A stretch of 64,000 nucleotides of DNA from NCBI RefSeq assembly GCF_000344685.1, contig NW_006920421.1, positions 818,108-882,107 of the forward strand, read 5' to 3'. Below the pieces are notes generated by a model. It did no database searches, was not told the DNA's origin, and saw nothing but the letters and a program-made list of their open reading frames with translations. This DNA comes from Gloeophyllum trabeum ATCC 11539. Its lineage: Eukaryota > Basidiomycota > Agaricomycetes > Gloeophyllales > Gloeophyllaceae. A program made the position numbers and the translations under genes. Shown piece after piece: positions 45,200 through 54,552 of this stretch (position 1 is the stretch's first letter; each line of letters begins with the position of its first letter).

Positions 45200-47498
45200 C
45201 TACTTGAAAAATCCTTTCCGGTCTTCAGACCTCTGCAGGCATAAACAACTTCAGCGAACTAAGCGCGAGCGCGAGGGGGAAAGCTCACATACCATGCGTA
45301 CGCCATGACTCGCACCCAAGTAAAGCGAAAATAGCCTCTTGCATTCTTCGCTATCTTTGAACGGATACCTGCAGCAGCAGCAACGGTCAGCAATTAACAA
45401 TCAACCAGCTGTACATCACCAGTCAGCTTACTCGGCCCCCAACCTGTACGCAGCCGCAAATCCTGACACGACGGCGATCTCATGCATGTCTAACAAACGG
45501 CCCACAGTCAGTCAGTCAATCAATATCAATGACCGCACCCGAACATAGGTCCCATCAAAAACCAGCCGTTGCATCCAACAATCACTCGTCACTCACTCAG
45601 GATCGTCCACGCCCCGGCATAGTGCGTCCTATTCCGTCCATTAATCCACATCATCCACGGGACCGTCCCCGCGTAGTGCTGCCACCGGTGGCTCTGCTGT
45701 TTCCACCACTTCTCCAGGATCACCTTGTCCTTGTCAATGTCGACCCGGCTCCAGAGCTCCTCGCTTCCGTCCTTGTCGAGGAAGATCGTTTGGAAGACGT
45801 GTTCCTCTAATGGGGGGTACTCTTCCCCGGGCACCTTGCGCCCGGCGTGGGTATCTTCCTCGCCCGGGGAGGTCGTGCGTTCGTCGTGCCAGCCGGTGCC
45901 ATCCGGGCCGTAGGCAGATTCGCCTTTGAACTGCACAATATAATGTATCAGTAAAGTGAATTGTCTCATCATGATAATGCCCAATGTCTGTTATGTGTAC
46001 ACACGTACCTGGGGCTGATAGTTCGTCAAGTCGAAGCTCATCTCTATTTTCGTCTTGTCGGAGGGGTACGACCGGACGTAGTAGAGCGGCCTGAAGTTCT
46101 TCTCAGCGAACTCGAACTGCTTCATCGCTTCCTCGTCCTGCGCTTCCACGCGTTTCTTCGAACGCAGAGACGGGTCATACTCCAGGCGGTAGTACTGAGT
46201 GATGACTTGTCAGTGGACGATGATGCGACATGGGAAAATTGAGTTACCTTCTTCATGTAGTCGAGGTCGTTATGGGTTATCGTGATATCCCACAGATACT
46301 GCATAACCCACGGTCAGAAAACAAGCACGGCGAGTTGAAAAGAAAACAACCTACTTTGACGTTCCCCAACACCTTCTTTTCCAGCCACCGCGCGTCCGTA
46401 TTGAGAATATTCAACGCTGCGTCTGCGTCGACCGCCAAAATGAGCTGGTCGAACTCTTCCACCGTTTCCTCGCCGGGACCCTCGACCTCCTGGTCGTTAT
46501 TCGTACCCCGCGTCGGGCGGCTCCACACAGTGACGCACTTCTTCGTCCGCTTGACCTTCGTGACCTCGCGGCAGGTGACGACGGAGACGCTCCCGCGCGA
46601 GGTTTCCTCGACTTCCTTCTTCCAGGCGTCGTAGACGAGGGAGAGGCGTGGGAAGGCGCGCATTTCGGGGATGGAGGCGAGGAACGAAGTGGGGGAGTAC
46701 TCGAACTGTATTCAGGTTTACTCGTTAAAGTGCTATTGCGCGGGGAATGGCACGGGCTCACGAGTTTCATGCTCGGGTCCATGAAAACCCGTTCTAGGAT
46801 GGCCGACGAGATGTACGGCGTCTGGTTGCCCGTACCGAAAAACAGGGCAACCAATGGGTAGACAATCCGGTCGCCGAAGTCCTGGATATACGAACTGAGA
46901 GACGTTATGAGTGCAAACCTGCGGTATGAAGCTACCTTCGAAAAGCCAAACATAGGGAGCATCTTGTTAACTGGTACAAAGGCGAAGACGGGCTCCATCG
47001 CCTTAATGATCTTGAGAACCTTGCCAAATTTCTTGATATCCGGTCCGAACCTGATGGGCAAGTTCAGGATGTTGCTTCGGCCGCTGAAAACCCACCTACT
47101 TGTCAATGACTTCGCTCGGGAACACGTTCGACCAGAACTCTTCCTGGGGATCTCTGCCGAAGCTGATTTGGAAGCCGACCTCGGAGCCCTTGAACCCCAG
47201 TTTCTCGAATATTGCGAACGTGTTGGCGAACTGCGGGCTCCCGCCCTGCACGCCGTCGTTGATGTACGAGGCCCCGTACTTCTTGGAATCAATGGCTTCG
47301 GACGTCGCCATTCCTCCTGGGCTCGCCGAGCGCTCGTACAGCTTGACCTCGAAACGGTCTGGATGCTGAGCGAAGGCGAGAGCAGCCGACATTCCTAGAC
47401 GATTGCTAAGAACATTATTCATGGAATATGAAAGCAGCGTTACCCGAAGCGCCCCCTCCGACTATCAAAACTTTCATCTTCTGATTAGGTTGGGGCAT
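45200..47498 (-). CDS. FAD/NAD(P)-binding oxidoreductase (amine-oxidase-like)
   Basis: A minus-strand multi-exon gene starting MPQPNQKMKVLIVGGGASG at 47498. The first intron splits the GxGxxG loop and reading resumes with MSAALAFAQHP, VKLYERSASPGGMATSEA and KYGASYINDGVQGGSPQF. This is the dinucleotide-binding and substrate-entry pattern of NAD(P)-binding Rossmann flavoproteins of the amine oxidase/protoporphyrinogen oxidase type. Middle blocks include FEYSPTSFLASIPEMRAFPR and FDQLILAVDADAALNIL, the second FAD contact. C-terminal exons give GAWTIL, MHEIAVVSGFAAAYRLGA, YPFKDSEECKRLF and SEDRKGFFK, ending at the TAG at 45202-45200. It is about 590 residues. It oxidises an unknown small substrate and could be a tailoring enzyme of the neighbouring group. 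Confidence 0.78.
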
Positions 47499-48030
47499 CT
47501 CGCCGTGGTATGGAACGGTGAATGGAATGTTGGCCAAACGACTCTTGCTTAATACGCCACGGTGCTGCCGGCCAGCGGTGGCTGACGATGAGATGCGCAC
47601 CGATCGCGAGATCCATGACATAGACCCCGACCAGCTCGATTGACAGCAGCTGCGATTGACAAGCTAACGGAAGTTCGAGGAACACCATTGATGTGGCGGT
47701 GCTCTCCACGTGCTAGCATTTGGCTTCTTCAAGTTGAGGCGGCGGCAAAGACGCGCTCCGCGGCCTGATATATCCCTTTGTTCAGGCTCTACTGAGGATA
47801 ATTTATGCCTCTGCCTACAAAATCCGCGTCTCTCACGCGCCTATTCGTGGTGTTGTTCCGCCACGCCACATCCAAGTTCAAACGCCACATTCCAAATCCA
47901 AGGCGCCTTATTCAAGCAGTGGGACGCTCGACGAGGAACTATGCTGACTCGCAATTTGTGTAGAAAGGAGTGCAGGGCTGCAGGAGGGGGCCCTAAAGCC
48001 GCACACATTTATAGCAGAGGAGAGCGTTGA
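47499..48030. other. intergenic region, no gene recognised
   Basis: The upstream region of the FAD oxidoreductase. ORFs here are antisense or short and carry no motif. Confidence 0.4.
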
Positions 48031-48567
48031 CAAGAGCGTTATTGTCAGCCTAATGCTCATACGGACGTAGCAGTTAGGGACGCGCACCAAACCGAACAGA
48101 GCCGTATCACCCTTCCGAAACTGGAATCCATCTCGTTCTACTTCCTCCCTACCGAATCCAAGCATGTTATAGGGCATCTAGTATCATACCTTCGGGCACC
48201 TCGCTTGCAAAACCTTCGCCTTAGGCCTGCAAGTCACGGTGGCGGTATCGGTTCGTATGCGCAATGGTCAGGGTTGCTCAAGAGTGCGGCAGGTCTCCAG
48301 GAAGTGGCCTTCCAGCATCTTTTCTATGACTACCCGGCGCTGCCGGGAGAGCATGTCCGGGATTTCGCAGACTTCCTGACCGCAGTACCCACTCTCAAAA
48401 CATTGACGATTGTAACTGTACGCGCTCCTCCAGAAGAGTTCTTGGTGCTACTGTCTCGTTATACGCGAGAGCCGCGCGACAATGGCATATTACCTGGCCC
48501 GGAGGAGCTCACGATTGAAATCCACTGTCGGGAACCAAGAGACGACAAGACACGAAAGCTGAAGTAG
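48031..48567 (+). pseudogene. F-box/LRR-type protein, C-terminal fragment
   Basis: An open plus-strand frame after a TGA at 48028-48030 reads through ITLPKLESISFYFLP, HVIGHLVSYLRAPRLQNLRL, GLQEVAFQHLFYDYPALPG and FADFLTAVPTLKTLTIV, ending in a stop at 48565-48567. The spaced LxxLxL strands are those of the irregular leucine-rich repeats in basidiomycete F-box proteins. There is no F-box, no upstream exon in reach and no convincing start; the in-frame ATG at 48205 would cut the first repeat. It is probably the tail of a broken gene. Such proteins recruit substrates to SCF ubiquitin ligases. Confidence 0.45.
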
Positions 48568-48810
48568 CCGACTTCTTGAATCATGTAAGTAGCCGGTCAT
48601 TCAAAAGGTCGTCGGTTGATATCTCCAACAGACGTTGCGAGAGTGGCGAAGGAACGCCAACGGCAGGCAACTGCAGCAGTAGTCAGTTCTCTCTATTAAG
48701 TCGTAATCATATGAGCAGCTGCTGTTGTGAATAGTCCTAAATAAGTATGTCGCGCATTACTCCTGTCCATTGACTTCAGTCCCGCGTTGAGATTGTACAC
48801 CCATAGTATT

Positions 48811-50393
48811 TCACCAAGCACCAGGCATACCTGTCCTTCCCCTCGTTTCCTCCGCAGTACTGGCATTCAATTCCCGATCCAACGCCTTGGCGAGCGCCTC
48901 GTCCTCCTCTTCCTGTCTTCGTCTCTTTTCCTCTTCCTCCAGCTCCAATCGTGCCATTTCCTCCGCAAGCCGTTCCTCCTCCCTTCTTCTCTTCTGTTCC
49001 GCCTCCACCTCTAGTCGCGCCAGCTCCTTCGCCCTGAGCTCCAGCTCATTGATTGGCCGCTGGGCACGCTGGTCTGAGGCCCTCGGCGTTGGCAAATAAG
49101 ACTCATCGCGGGTGACATTCGACAACGCCGCCGGGTGCGGTTGCGAATCCGGTGGGAGAGGCAGGGGAGTGTGGTAGCGCACTTCAAGGTAGGGGTCCGG
49201 GAGCGCAGGCTCAGGCGGTTCGGCTGGCCGCGGGACGTATTGACCGGAGTAGGCCGGAGCGACGGGCGGACTCGTGTGAGGCATTGGGAAACCGTACGAG
49301 CTTGCGGCAGACTGCGCATGCTGGACTGGCGTGGTGAAGTATGGGTCCGGTGCTGCGGCAGGTTGTTGCGCTGGCGTGGTGAAGTATAGATCTGGTGCTG
49401 GAGGATAGGCGGAGGCTGCTACCGACGCAGCGAGCCCAGCTCCGGCGGAGGGGGATGGGTATCTGGCATTGATGGGGTCGTCAGGTGGAACTGGAGGGGA
49501 TGGTGAGCCGGATTTATGACTGGAGCTATGGCTATGGTGGACGTCCGGACCGCCTGGGCGAAGTATTGAAGGTACATTTTGTACTGGGGGTCGTGCGGTC
49601 GGTCTGAGCTGGTCAGGAACAGGCGGGAGAGGTGCGTTCACGTCTTTGGGAGGCGATCGCGACGGAGAGCGAGAAGAGGGGCCGGGTGGAACAAGGTGCT
49701 TCCCGTCAGGAGATGTTACGGGAAACGCTGGGGAAGCTGAGAGTGAGCTCGAATGAGAGTGCGTCTCAGCACTGGATGATGAGGGCGGCTGGTGAGGCTG
49801 GAGCTGTGCTGGGGGTCGAGATGGAGACAGTGAACGACGCTTATCAGCAGGGGTGCTTGCTGGCGGACTGGGTTGCTGAGGCCGCCATAGACGGTCTTTT
49901 GGAGCCATTTTGGACGGTCTTCGCACTGGCGGAGGCCCAGCGGCGTAAAAGGTCATCTCAAGATAGACCTCCCCGCGGGCTTGTCCAGAAGGTTCATACA
50001 TTTGGATCCAGTCTACAGCAATGAGGCGTAGGAGTTGGCATCAGGGCATCACGGAAAATATCAGGAAGACGTACCGTCAAATTCTCCTGTCGTCAGAGTC
50101 TCTTCGATGTTGATCTTGCCCTGTCCGATCATGTCATCTGCCTTCGGTTCCTTCGACCAACATTCCACTTTGAGGTCTCTGTACAGGTTTGTCGATTCCT
50201 TGAAAACAGGAAATCGAAGTTCCTCGTCCCAAACAGGGTGCTGACCACCCTTGATATCTGCTTTCGTCCTCCTCGTTACCCCGTTCAAAGATACCGCTGC
50301 ATAGGGGTCCTGCTTGTAAAAGGAGTGCTTATCGCGGAGGTTTCGAGCCTTAAGGACGACCACGACGAGAGTCCCGATGGTTTCTTTCGACAT
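48811..50393 (-). CDS. C2-domain protein, Fic1/Inn1-like
   Basis: Two exons, 50393-50075 and 50012-48811, give 506 residues from MSKETIGTLVVVVLKARNLR; an upstream ATG at 50453 would add a short leader. Residues 1-120 are a C2 domain: YKQDPYAAVSLNGVTRRTKA, GGQHPVWDEELRFPV, LKVECWSKEPKADDMIGQG, then DWIQMYEPSGQARGEVYLEM. Only some of the Ca-binding Asp are present. The middle 270 residues are Pro/Ser-rich with many PxxP motifs, suited to SH3 partners. The C-terminus is a charged coiled coil (LARLEVEAEQKRRREEERLA and following). An N-terminal C2 followed by proline-rich repeats matches fungal cytokinesis proteins of the Fic1/Inn1 type, which link membrane and actomyosin ring. The coiled coil is less typical. 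Confidence 0.75.
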
Positions 50394-50639
50394 ATTGTCT
50401 TCGTCGTTATCGTTGACGATGACGCGAGCGGGTGTTGCTGAGCGACAGTGCAAAGCTCAGAATTGAGAGCAATGCTGAAGGCAGTGGCAGTCGTTTTGCC
50501 TGATGGGGCGGTGACGCCACTACGATCAATGTCCCACGCGTTCTAATTACACAGCCACATCTATCGTACCTGCCTCTTTTGATGCGGTTGCATGAATGGT
50601 AAACTGCAAGATATATTCAATCATTTGGCGGTAGACAGC

Positions 50640-51551
50640 CTAGAGACTAGAAACAACGGGGACTAGCACCAAGAATTCGTGTCCGGGTGGAAGGTCCCCG
50701 AGAGGCCATCTACCTGCGTTCTTATAAGACTGGAGCACTTCCCTGGGCTCGCGATGATCGACGAAATATTTCGTGAACAGGCAGGAGACTGCGTCCATAT
50801 CACCGGACGTTCCAAATAGTCCCCCTACCAGTGATGCCTTGAGGTAGCCAATTGGCGTGCTTCGAAGAACTCTCTCTGCGTTGGCTCGGATGAAGTCCAG
50901 GTCGATATCCTCTATACGGATATCTGAGATTGGTATGTGAGGCACAGCCTTCTAAAGCACGCAAAAGCAACAAAACGCACTTGCGTATTTGACAAGAGCG
51001 TTACATGACGCTGGATGAGACGAAACGAGGCCGATAACGTTAATCGTCTTGAACAGAGGATGCTCCTTCAACGCCTGCAGGAGTGATGTTGCGATCCAGC
51101 GGCGCCGGAAAGATTCATGGACTACTAGCTGGGCAATCCAGCCTGTACGGCCTAGGCGGAGTAGATAGCTGTGGATTGAGCAGGTAAACTCGAGCCCACG
51201 TGCCCTTACCTCCGTCATAGTCCCAAACGACAGCAATCGCGTGTCCAACCAGCGCATCGTCGATCTTGCAGGTGGAAATTACAGTTCTGGAGGATTCTCC
51301 AAAGCATTCTGATGCTAGCTTGTGCGTAGTCATCTTGACCCTCGCTTCTGAAATGAATTTTCCAGGTCAGTTGCGGATGGCTCGTCATAGAGCCAGAGAA
51401 CTTAGTTCGACGTACGGGGTTTCAGGAACGGCGAGACAGTTGTCGCTCCCTCACCCCACACGCCGTAATGAGAGCTGAACAAGTCTGCACATTCTTTGAG
51501 TTCATCCGCGCTGATTTCGCTGGCTAAGACTGTTCTGTAATAAATCACCAT
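50640..51551 (-). CDS. GNAT-family N-acetyltransferase-like protein
   Basis: A minus-strand gene with at least three introns. Exon 1 starts MVIYYRTVLASEISADELKE at 51551 and ends at 51416. Exon 2 starts QARVKMTTHKLASECFGESS near 51342. Then CKIDDALVGHAIAVVWDYDG leads to the acetyl-CoA-binding region VGWIAQLVVHESFRRRWIAT, in which RRRWIA stands in the place of the usual RxxGxG/A loop, followed by SLLQALKEH and NVIGLVSSHPASCNALVK. The last exon covers SDIRIEDIDLDFIRANAERV to VLVPVVSSL, with the stop at 50642-50640. The fold is that of Gcn5-related acetyltransferases. The altered CoA loop is noteworthy. Substrate is unknown. Confidence 0.7.
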
Positions 51552-51974
51552 CTCTCTCGAAGTTCGAGGATCAAGGCCACACAGGGGAAAGAGAAATAGA
51601 CCAGTTGTAATCTTGAGGTGATCATGACGACTGCTTATGTAGCGTTCCAATACAAACCTTCTCAGGTTTCTACGTTCTAGTCTACGTTTGTAGACGTGCA
51701 TGCCATGCTCAGCGCTCAGCACTCAGCACGTGGCTTAATTAATAAGGCGGTAGGGCCGTGCGAGCACGGCAGAGCCCGCTACCGTATCCCTCCCTCAGGT
51801 TTCGAGAATACAAGTTACATATGAAAAACAACTGACATCGGAGTATTCTGATTTCACCTTGAGACCGCAAGGTCCAAGGCCCCCAGCAAGGTCAGTTCTG
51901 TCTGACAATCATCCGCCACCTGGGCTATAAAGGGGAAGAGAAATGACACGTGGCATAACTATCGGGGTCCTTTA
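51552..51974. other. intergenic region, no gene recognised
   Basis: The upstream region of the GNAT gene up to the first of several adjacent transposons. No structure is seen. Confidence 0.4.
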
Positions 51975-52327
51975 CAGTCGTTTGCATAAGAAACTGAACA
52001 TCACGTTTCTGCGCGCGCTGTTTGTCCGTGCCAAATATGCCCTTTTCGGGTAACTTCAGACGGCCTCTCGCGGGGCTCATTGGCTAGGTAAGGACTTGTA
52101 GATGTCTGGAGGGGAATCAAAGGGCTTCGTAAATTGCATGCAATGTATAATATATAGCTGTACTTAGTATAATCAGTCATTCCAGTATGTCTACAGTGTT
52201 TTGAGGAACACTCTGCCCTCCGGTAAGCCCTTTGCCGCGCGTTTGCCGATACCCGAAAAGGGCATATTTGGCGCGGACAAACAACGCGCGCGGAAACGTG
52301 ATATTCAGTTTCTTATGCAAACGACTG
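51975..52327. mobile_element. Tc1/mariner-like MITE with ~80-nt terminal inverted repeats
   Basis: TA flanks both ends (51973-51974 and 52328-52329). The termini read CAGTCGTTTGCATAAGAAAC, and the inverted arms stay nearly identical for about 75 nt (ATCACGTTTC, GTTTGTCCG, CCAAATATGCCCTTTTCGGG). The symmetry also includes GGGGTCC just outside. It is 353 bp with no ORF. Its ends match those of the 5322-5684 element (CAGTGCTTTGCATAAAAG). Confidence 0.8.
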
Positions 52328-52541
52328 TAAGGACCCCACCTTTGATTGGTCCAAAGCCCTGTCCCGCTCTTGCCGTTCACCATATACGGTTAAGCGCCAA
52401 ATAGTGTCAAATAAATCGCGTAGATCTTGAAACGATCGCAGGAAACCTGCGAACGGCCGGGGGGTCCAAGACCCACTACCTACGGTAGCGGGAATATTAG
52501 TGACACGCCTTGTACCACACGAGGCTGCAGATCACATACTA

Positions 52542-52746
52542 CAGCCGTTTGCAGATTGATGGGCCCACTTTTCAAAAATCATTTACAGTCGGACCACGTT
52601 GGACAAGCAATTGTAAGTCCCCGAGAGACGGAAACCAGACCATTTGGACTTCCCCACCTTCTTCCGATGTCCCTGGCACCCACTCCGACCCACTCCGACT
52701 ATACACGATTTTCTGAATTGGTGGTCTATCGATCTGCAAACGGCTG
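52542..52746. mobile_element. 205-bp MITE family, copy C (complete)
   Basis: A TA dinucleotide flanks both sides. The ends are CAGCCGTTTGCAGATTGATG and the reverse complement of CAGCCGTTTGCAGATCGATAG. This is the best-preserved copy and defines the family: TIRs of about 22 nt, 205 bp, no ORF, TA target. Related copies lie at 19532, 28074 and (partial) 29716. Confidence 0.8.
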
Positions 52747-52748
52747 TA

Positions 52749-53489
52749 AATGCAATCCTCCCAACAAAGTTGAGGACGCGCGGCCCGTAAAAGGAAGGTC
52801 GAGGCCATCGTGAAGTGACTGCACAGGCGGCTGTGCGCCAAGTCTGCGTAGCGCCCATGGTGCATTCCCACAGTCTCCAGAGAGGATGAGGGTGGATGGT
52901 TCTAGATCTAGGAGCCTGATGTAAAGTACGTAGGGCGGTCCTGGGCGGACACAAAGTATTGTATTTTATGTGATATTTACTGAGAATGACAATTTCGTTG
53001 GGGTGAAAGGGGGGAGCACCAGACGGAGGGGAAAGCATCAAGTCGGTCTTATAACTCTGGGCGGAGGTGTAAATCACAGTTACTTTTTATAGGAATCAAA
53101 GATACAGTGCATGCAAATAGTTCCTATAAAAAACATTTCAGGATTTCAACCCGTGGTGCTTACCATCAGCTCGACATTGGTGTAATGAGTTTTGATTCAC
53201 GAGCGATGTACACATCTTACAACTGAAAACCCATCGGAAAAAAAGTGTACTGAAACTGCCCATATCCAGACTCGAACTCCCAACTTCATGCATTGCGCCT
53301 CTGCAAGGTGACATGCAGTCTACCAACTGAACTACAAGGACAATAATTGTCGCGTCATTGTTTAATATATATTGGTAGGGTATACAACTAACCCGCTGAG
53401 CCGACGCTGCCCTGCGGAGTGGACGCTTCACGCCGCGCGGGGTCCCGTTACGTAATGCGCGTCCTCAACTTTGTTGGGAGGATTGCATT
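52749..53489. mobile_element. 741-bp element with 33-nt terminal inverted repeats
   Basis: The left end AATGCAATCCTCCCAACAAA, continuing GTTGAGGACGCGC, is repeated in reverse complement at the right end (GCGCGTCCTCAACTTTGTTG and on to GGATTGCATT). Beyond the perfect part the arms show only scattered similarity. It begins two bases after MITE copy C. Inside, on the minus strand, is a tRNA-like sequence (53259-53340). No transposase is encoded. The superfamily is not evident. Confidence 0.7.
53238..53340 (-). ncRNA. tRNA-like Pol III unit (tRNA-derived SINE or decayed tRNA)
   Basis: On the minus strand from 53340, TCCTTGTAGTTCAGTTGG contains a good A box (TAGTTCAGTTGG at 53334-53323). A B box, AGTTCGAGT, follows at 53278-53270. 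A T7 run at 53244-53238 fits a Pol III terminator. CTGCA/TGCAG can form an anticodon-like stem. The acceptor stem pairs only partly (TCCTTGT with ATATGGG), and the region between anticodon arm and T arm is too long for an ordinary tRNA, so no amino acid can be assigned. It lies inside the 741-bp inverted-repeat element. Confidence 0.45.
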
Positions 53490-53571
53490 CAGTAGATCAC
53501 ATCCATCCCAGCTTTGCTTTAGATAGACGCACCTTATCGTCGACCATCACCCACGGCCCTACTTAGTAATA

Positions 53572-54257
53572 ATGGACTGCGAAGTTTGCGGAAAGGACGC
53601 TGCAGCTCGCTGCTCAGGCTGCCAGAACGTTTGGTATTGCTCGTACGTCAGAATCGTTCGTCGTGCTGTCAACCTACATTGAACGCGTTTTTACGTGTTT
53701 TTCCGCGTTTTTATCGCGTCAGGCCCTCCTGCCAGCAATCAGACTGGAAGGCACATAAGAAAGGGTGCAAAATACAGCAAATGCTGAACAAAATTAACGA
53801 TGAACACGACAAACGCGAGGCGCAGAAGCGGCCTGCTCCAGGCCGGTGCACTGGGTGCAACGTCAAATTCAATAGAGACTATCCCTGTGACCAGGAATGT
53901 CCTGACTGCGGGTATATGACCTGTGAAAGCTGTTCTTGTTCGAATAACAGAGGTAAGTGGGACGCTATCTCATTCGTGAGCCACAAAACTGACAAGGGGT
54001 CATCCTCTCCCGAACTTACAGGGACCTGCTACTGCCCGAGCTCTAACTTTGGCGACTACTACTGCGTACGCGACCCCAAGTGGTACCACGGGAATGGACG
54101 TACCGGAGCGATGTACGCAGGCGATATGCACCCCGAGCCCGACCGGCGCTACTACGACTATCCCGAGGAAGTCTGGGAAACTGAGCCGAGAAAGTGCGCA
54201 ACTTGCGGCGAGATGAAGCGAATGCTGAAGAAGGAGTTTGTGAAGGAGTATCTGTGA
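53572..54257 (+). CDS. small MYND zinc finger protein (distinct from the 6.7-kb family)
   Basis: Three exons (53572-53642, 53723-53952, 54022-54257) join in phase to 178 residues. The MYND finger is at the N-terminus: MDCEVCGKDAAARCSGCQNV, then WYCS joined across intron 1 to PSCQQSDWKAHKKGC, with all eight ligands. A second Cys-rich part follows: RCTGCNVKFNRDYPCDQECP, CGYMTCESCSCSNN and TCYCPSSNFGDYYC, plus a late CATCGEM pair. The fungal family with an N-terminal MYND and a C-terminal Cys-rich region with FGDYYC and WYHGNGRTGAMY is widespread in basidiomycetes but has no established function. The finger order is opposite to that of the 6700-7472 protein. Confidence 0.8.
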
Positions 54258-54552
54258 TCACTTGCCTCGTCTCTGGCGAAATCGTCCGTGTATTGTGACT
54301 GGCGCCCTCTGTAGATCCATAATTATGTAACTAATTGGCCGGGCTCCTGCGTGTATTACCTGTGACATGTGAGCGGTGGGCATGCGCTCCTTCCACCGAA
54401 TGACTTCACTACCAGTTCCCAAGCCATTAGCATCCGAATTCGTTCTTCGGTACGTCGTACGTCGTCGTACCTCTTGACCATATCCGTGTCCTCAAGGACA
54501 TCATATAGGCGCAAGCCTTACCGCCTCCCGAAAACACCCCTCGTTCTGAGCA
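54258..54552. other. intergenic, convergent 3' ends
   Basis: A short spacer between the MYND gene and the 3' end of the Zn2Cys6 gene. Nothing is recognised. Confidence 0.4.

Noticed and set aside
46411..47292. 293-codon minus ORF
   Set aside because: An out-of-frame reading across exons and introns of the FAD oxidoreductase; Ser/Arg/Pro-rich without motifs.
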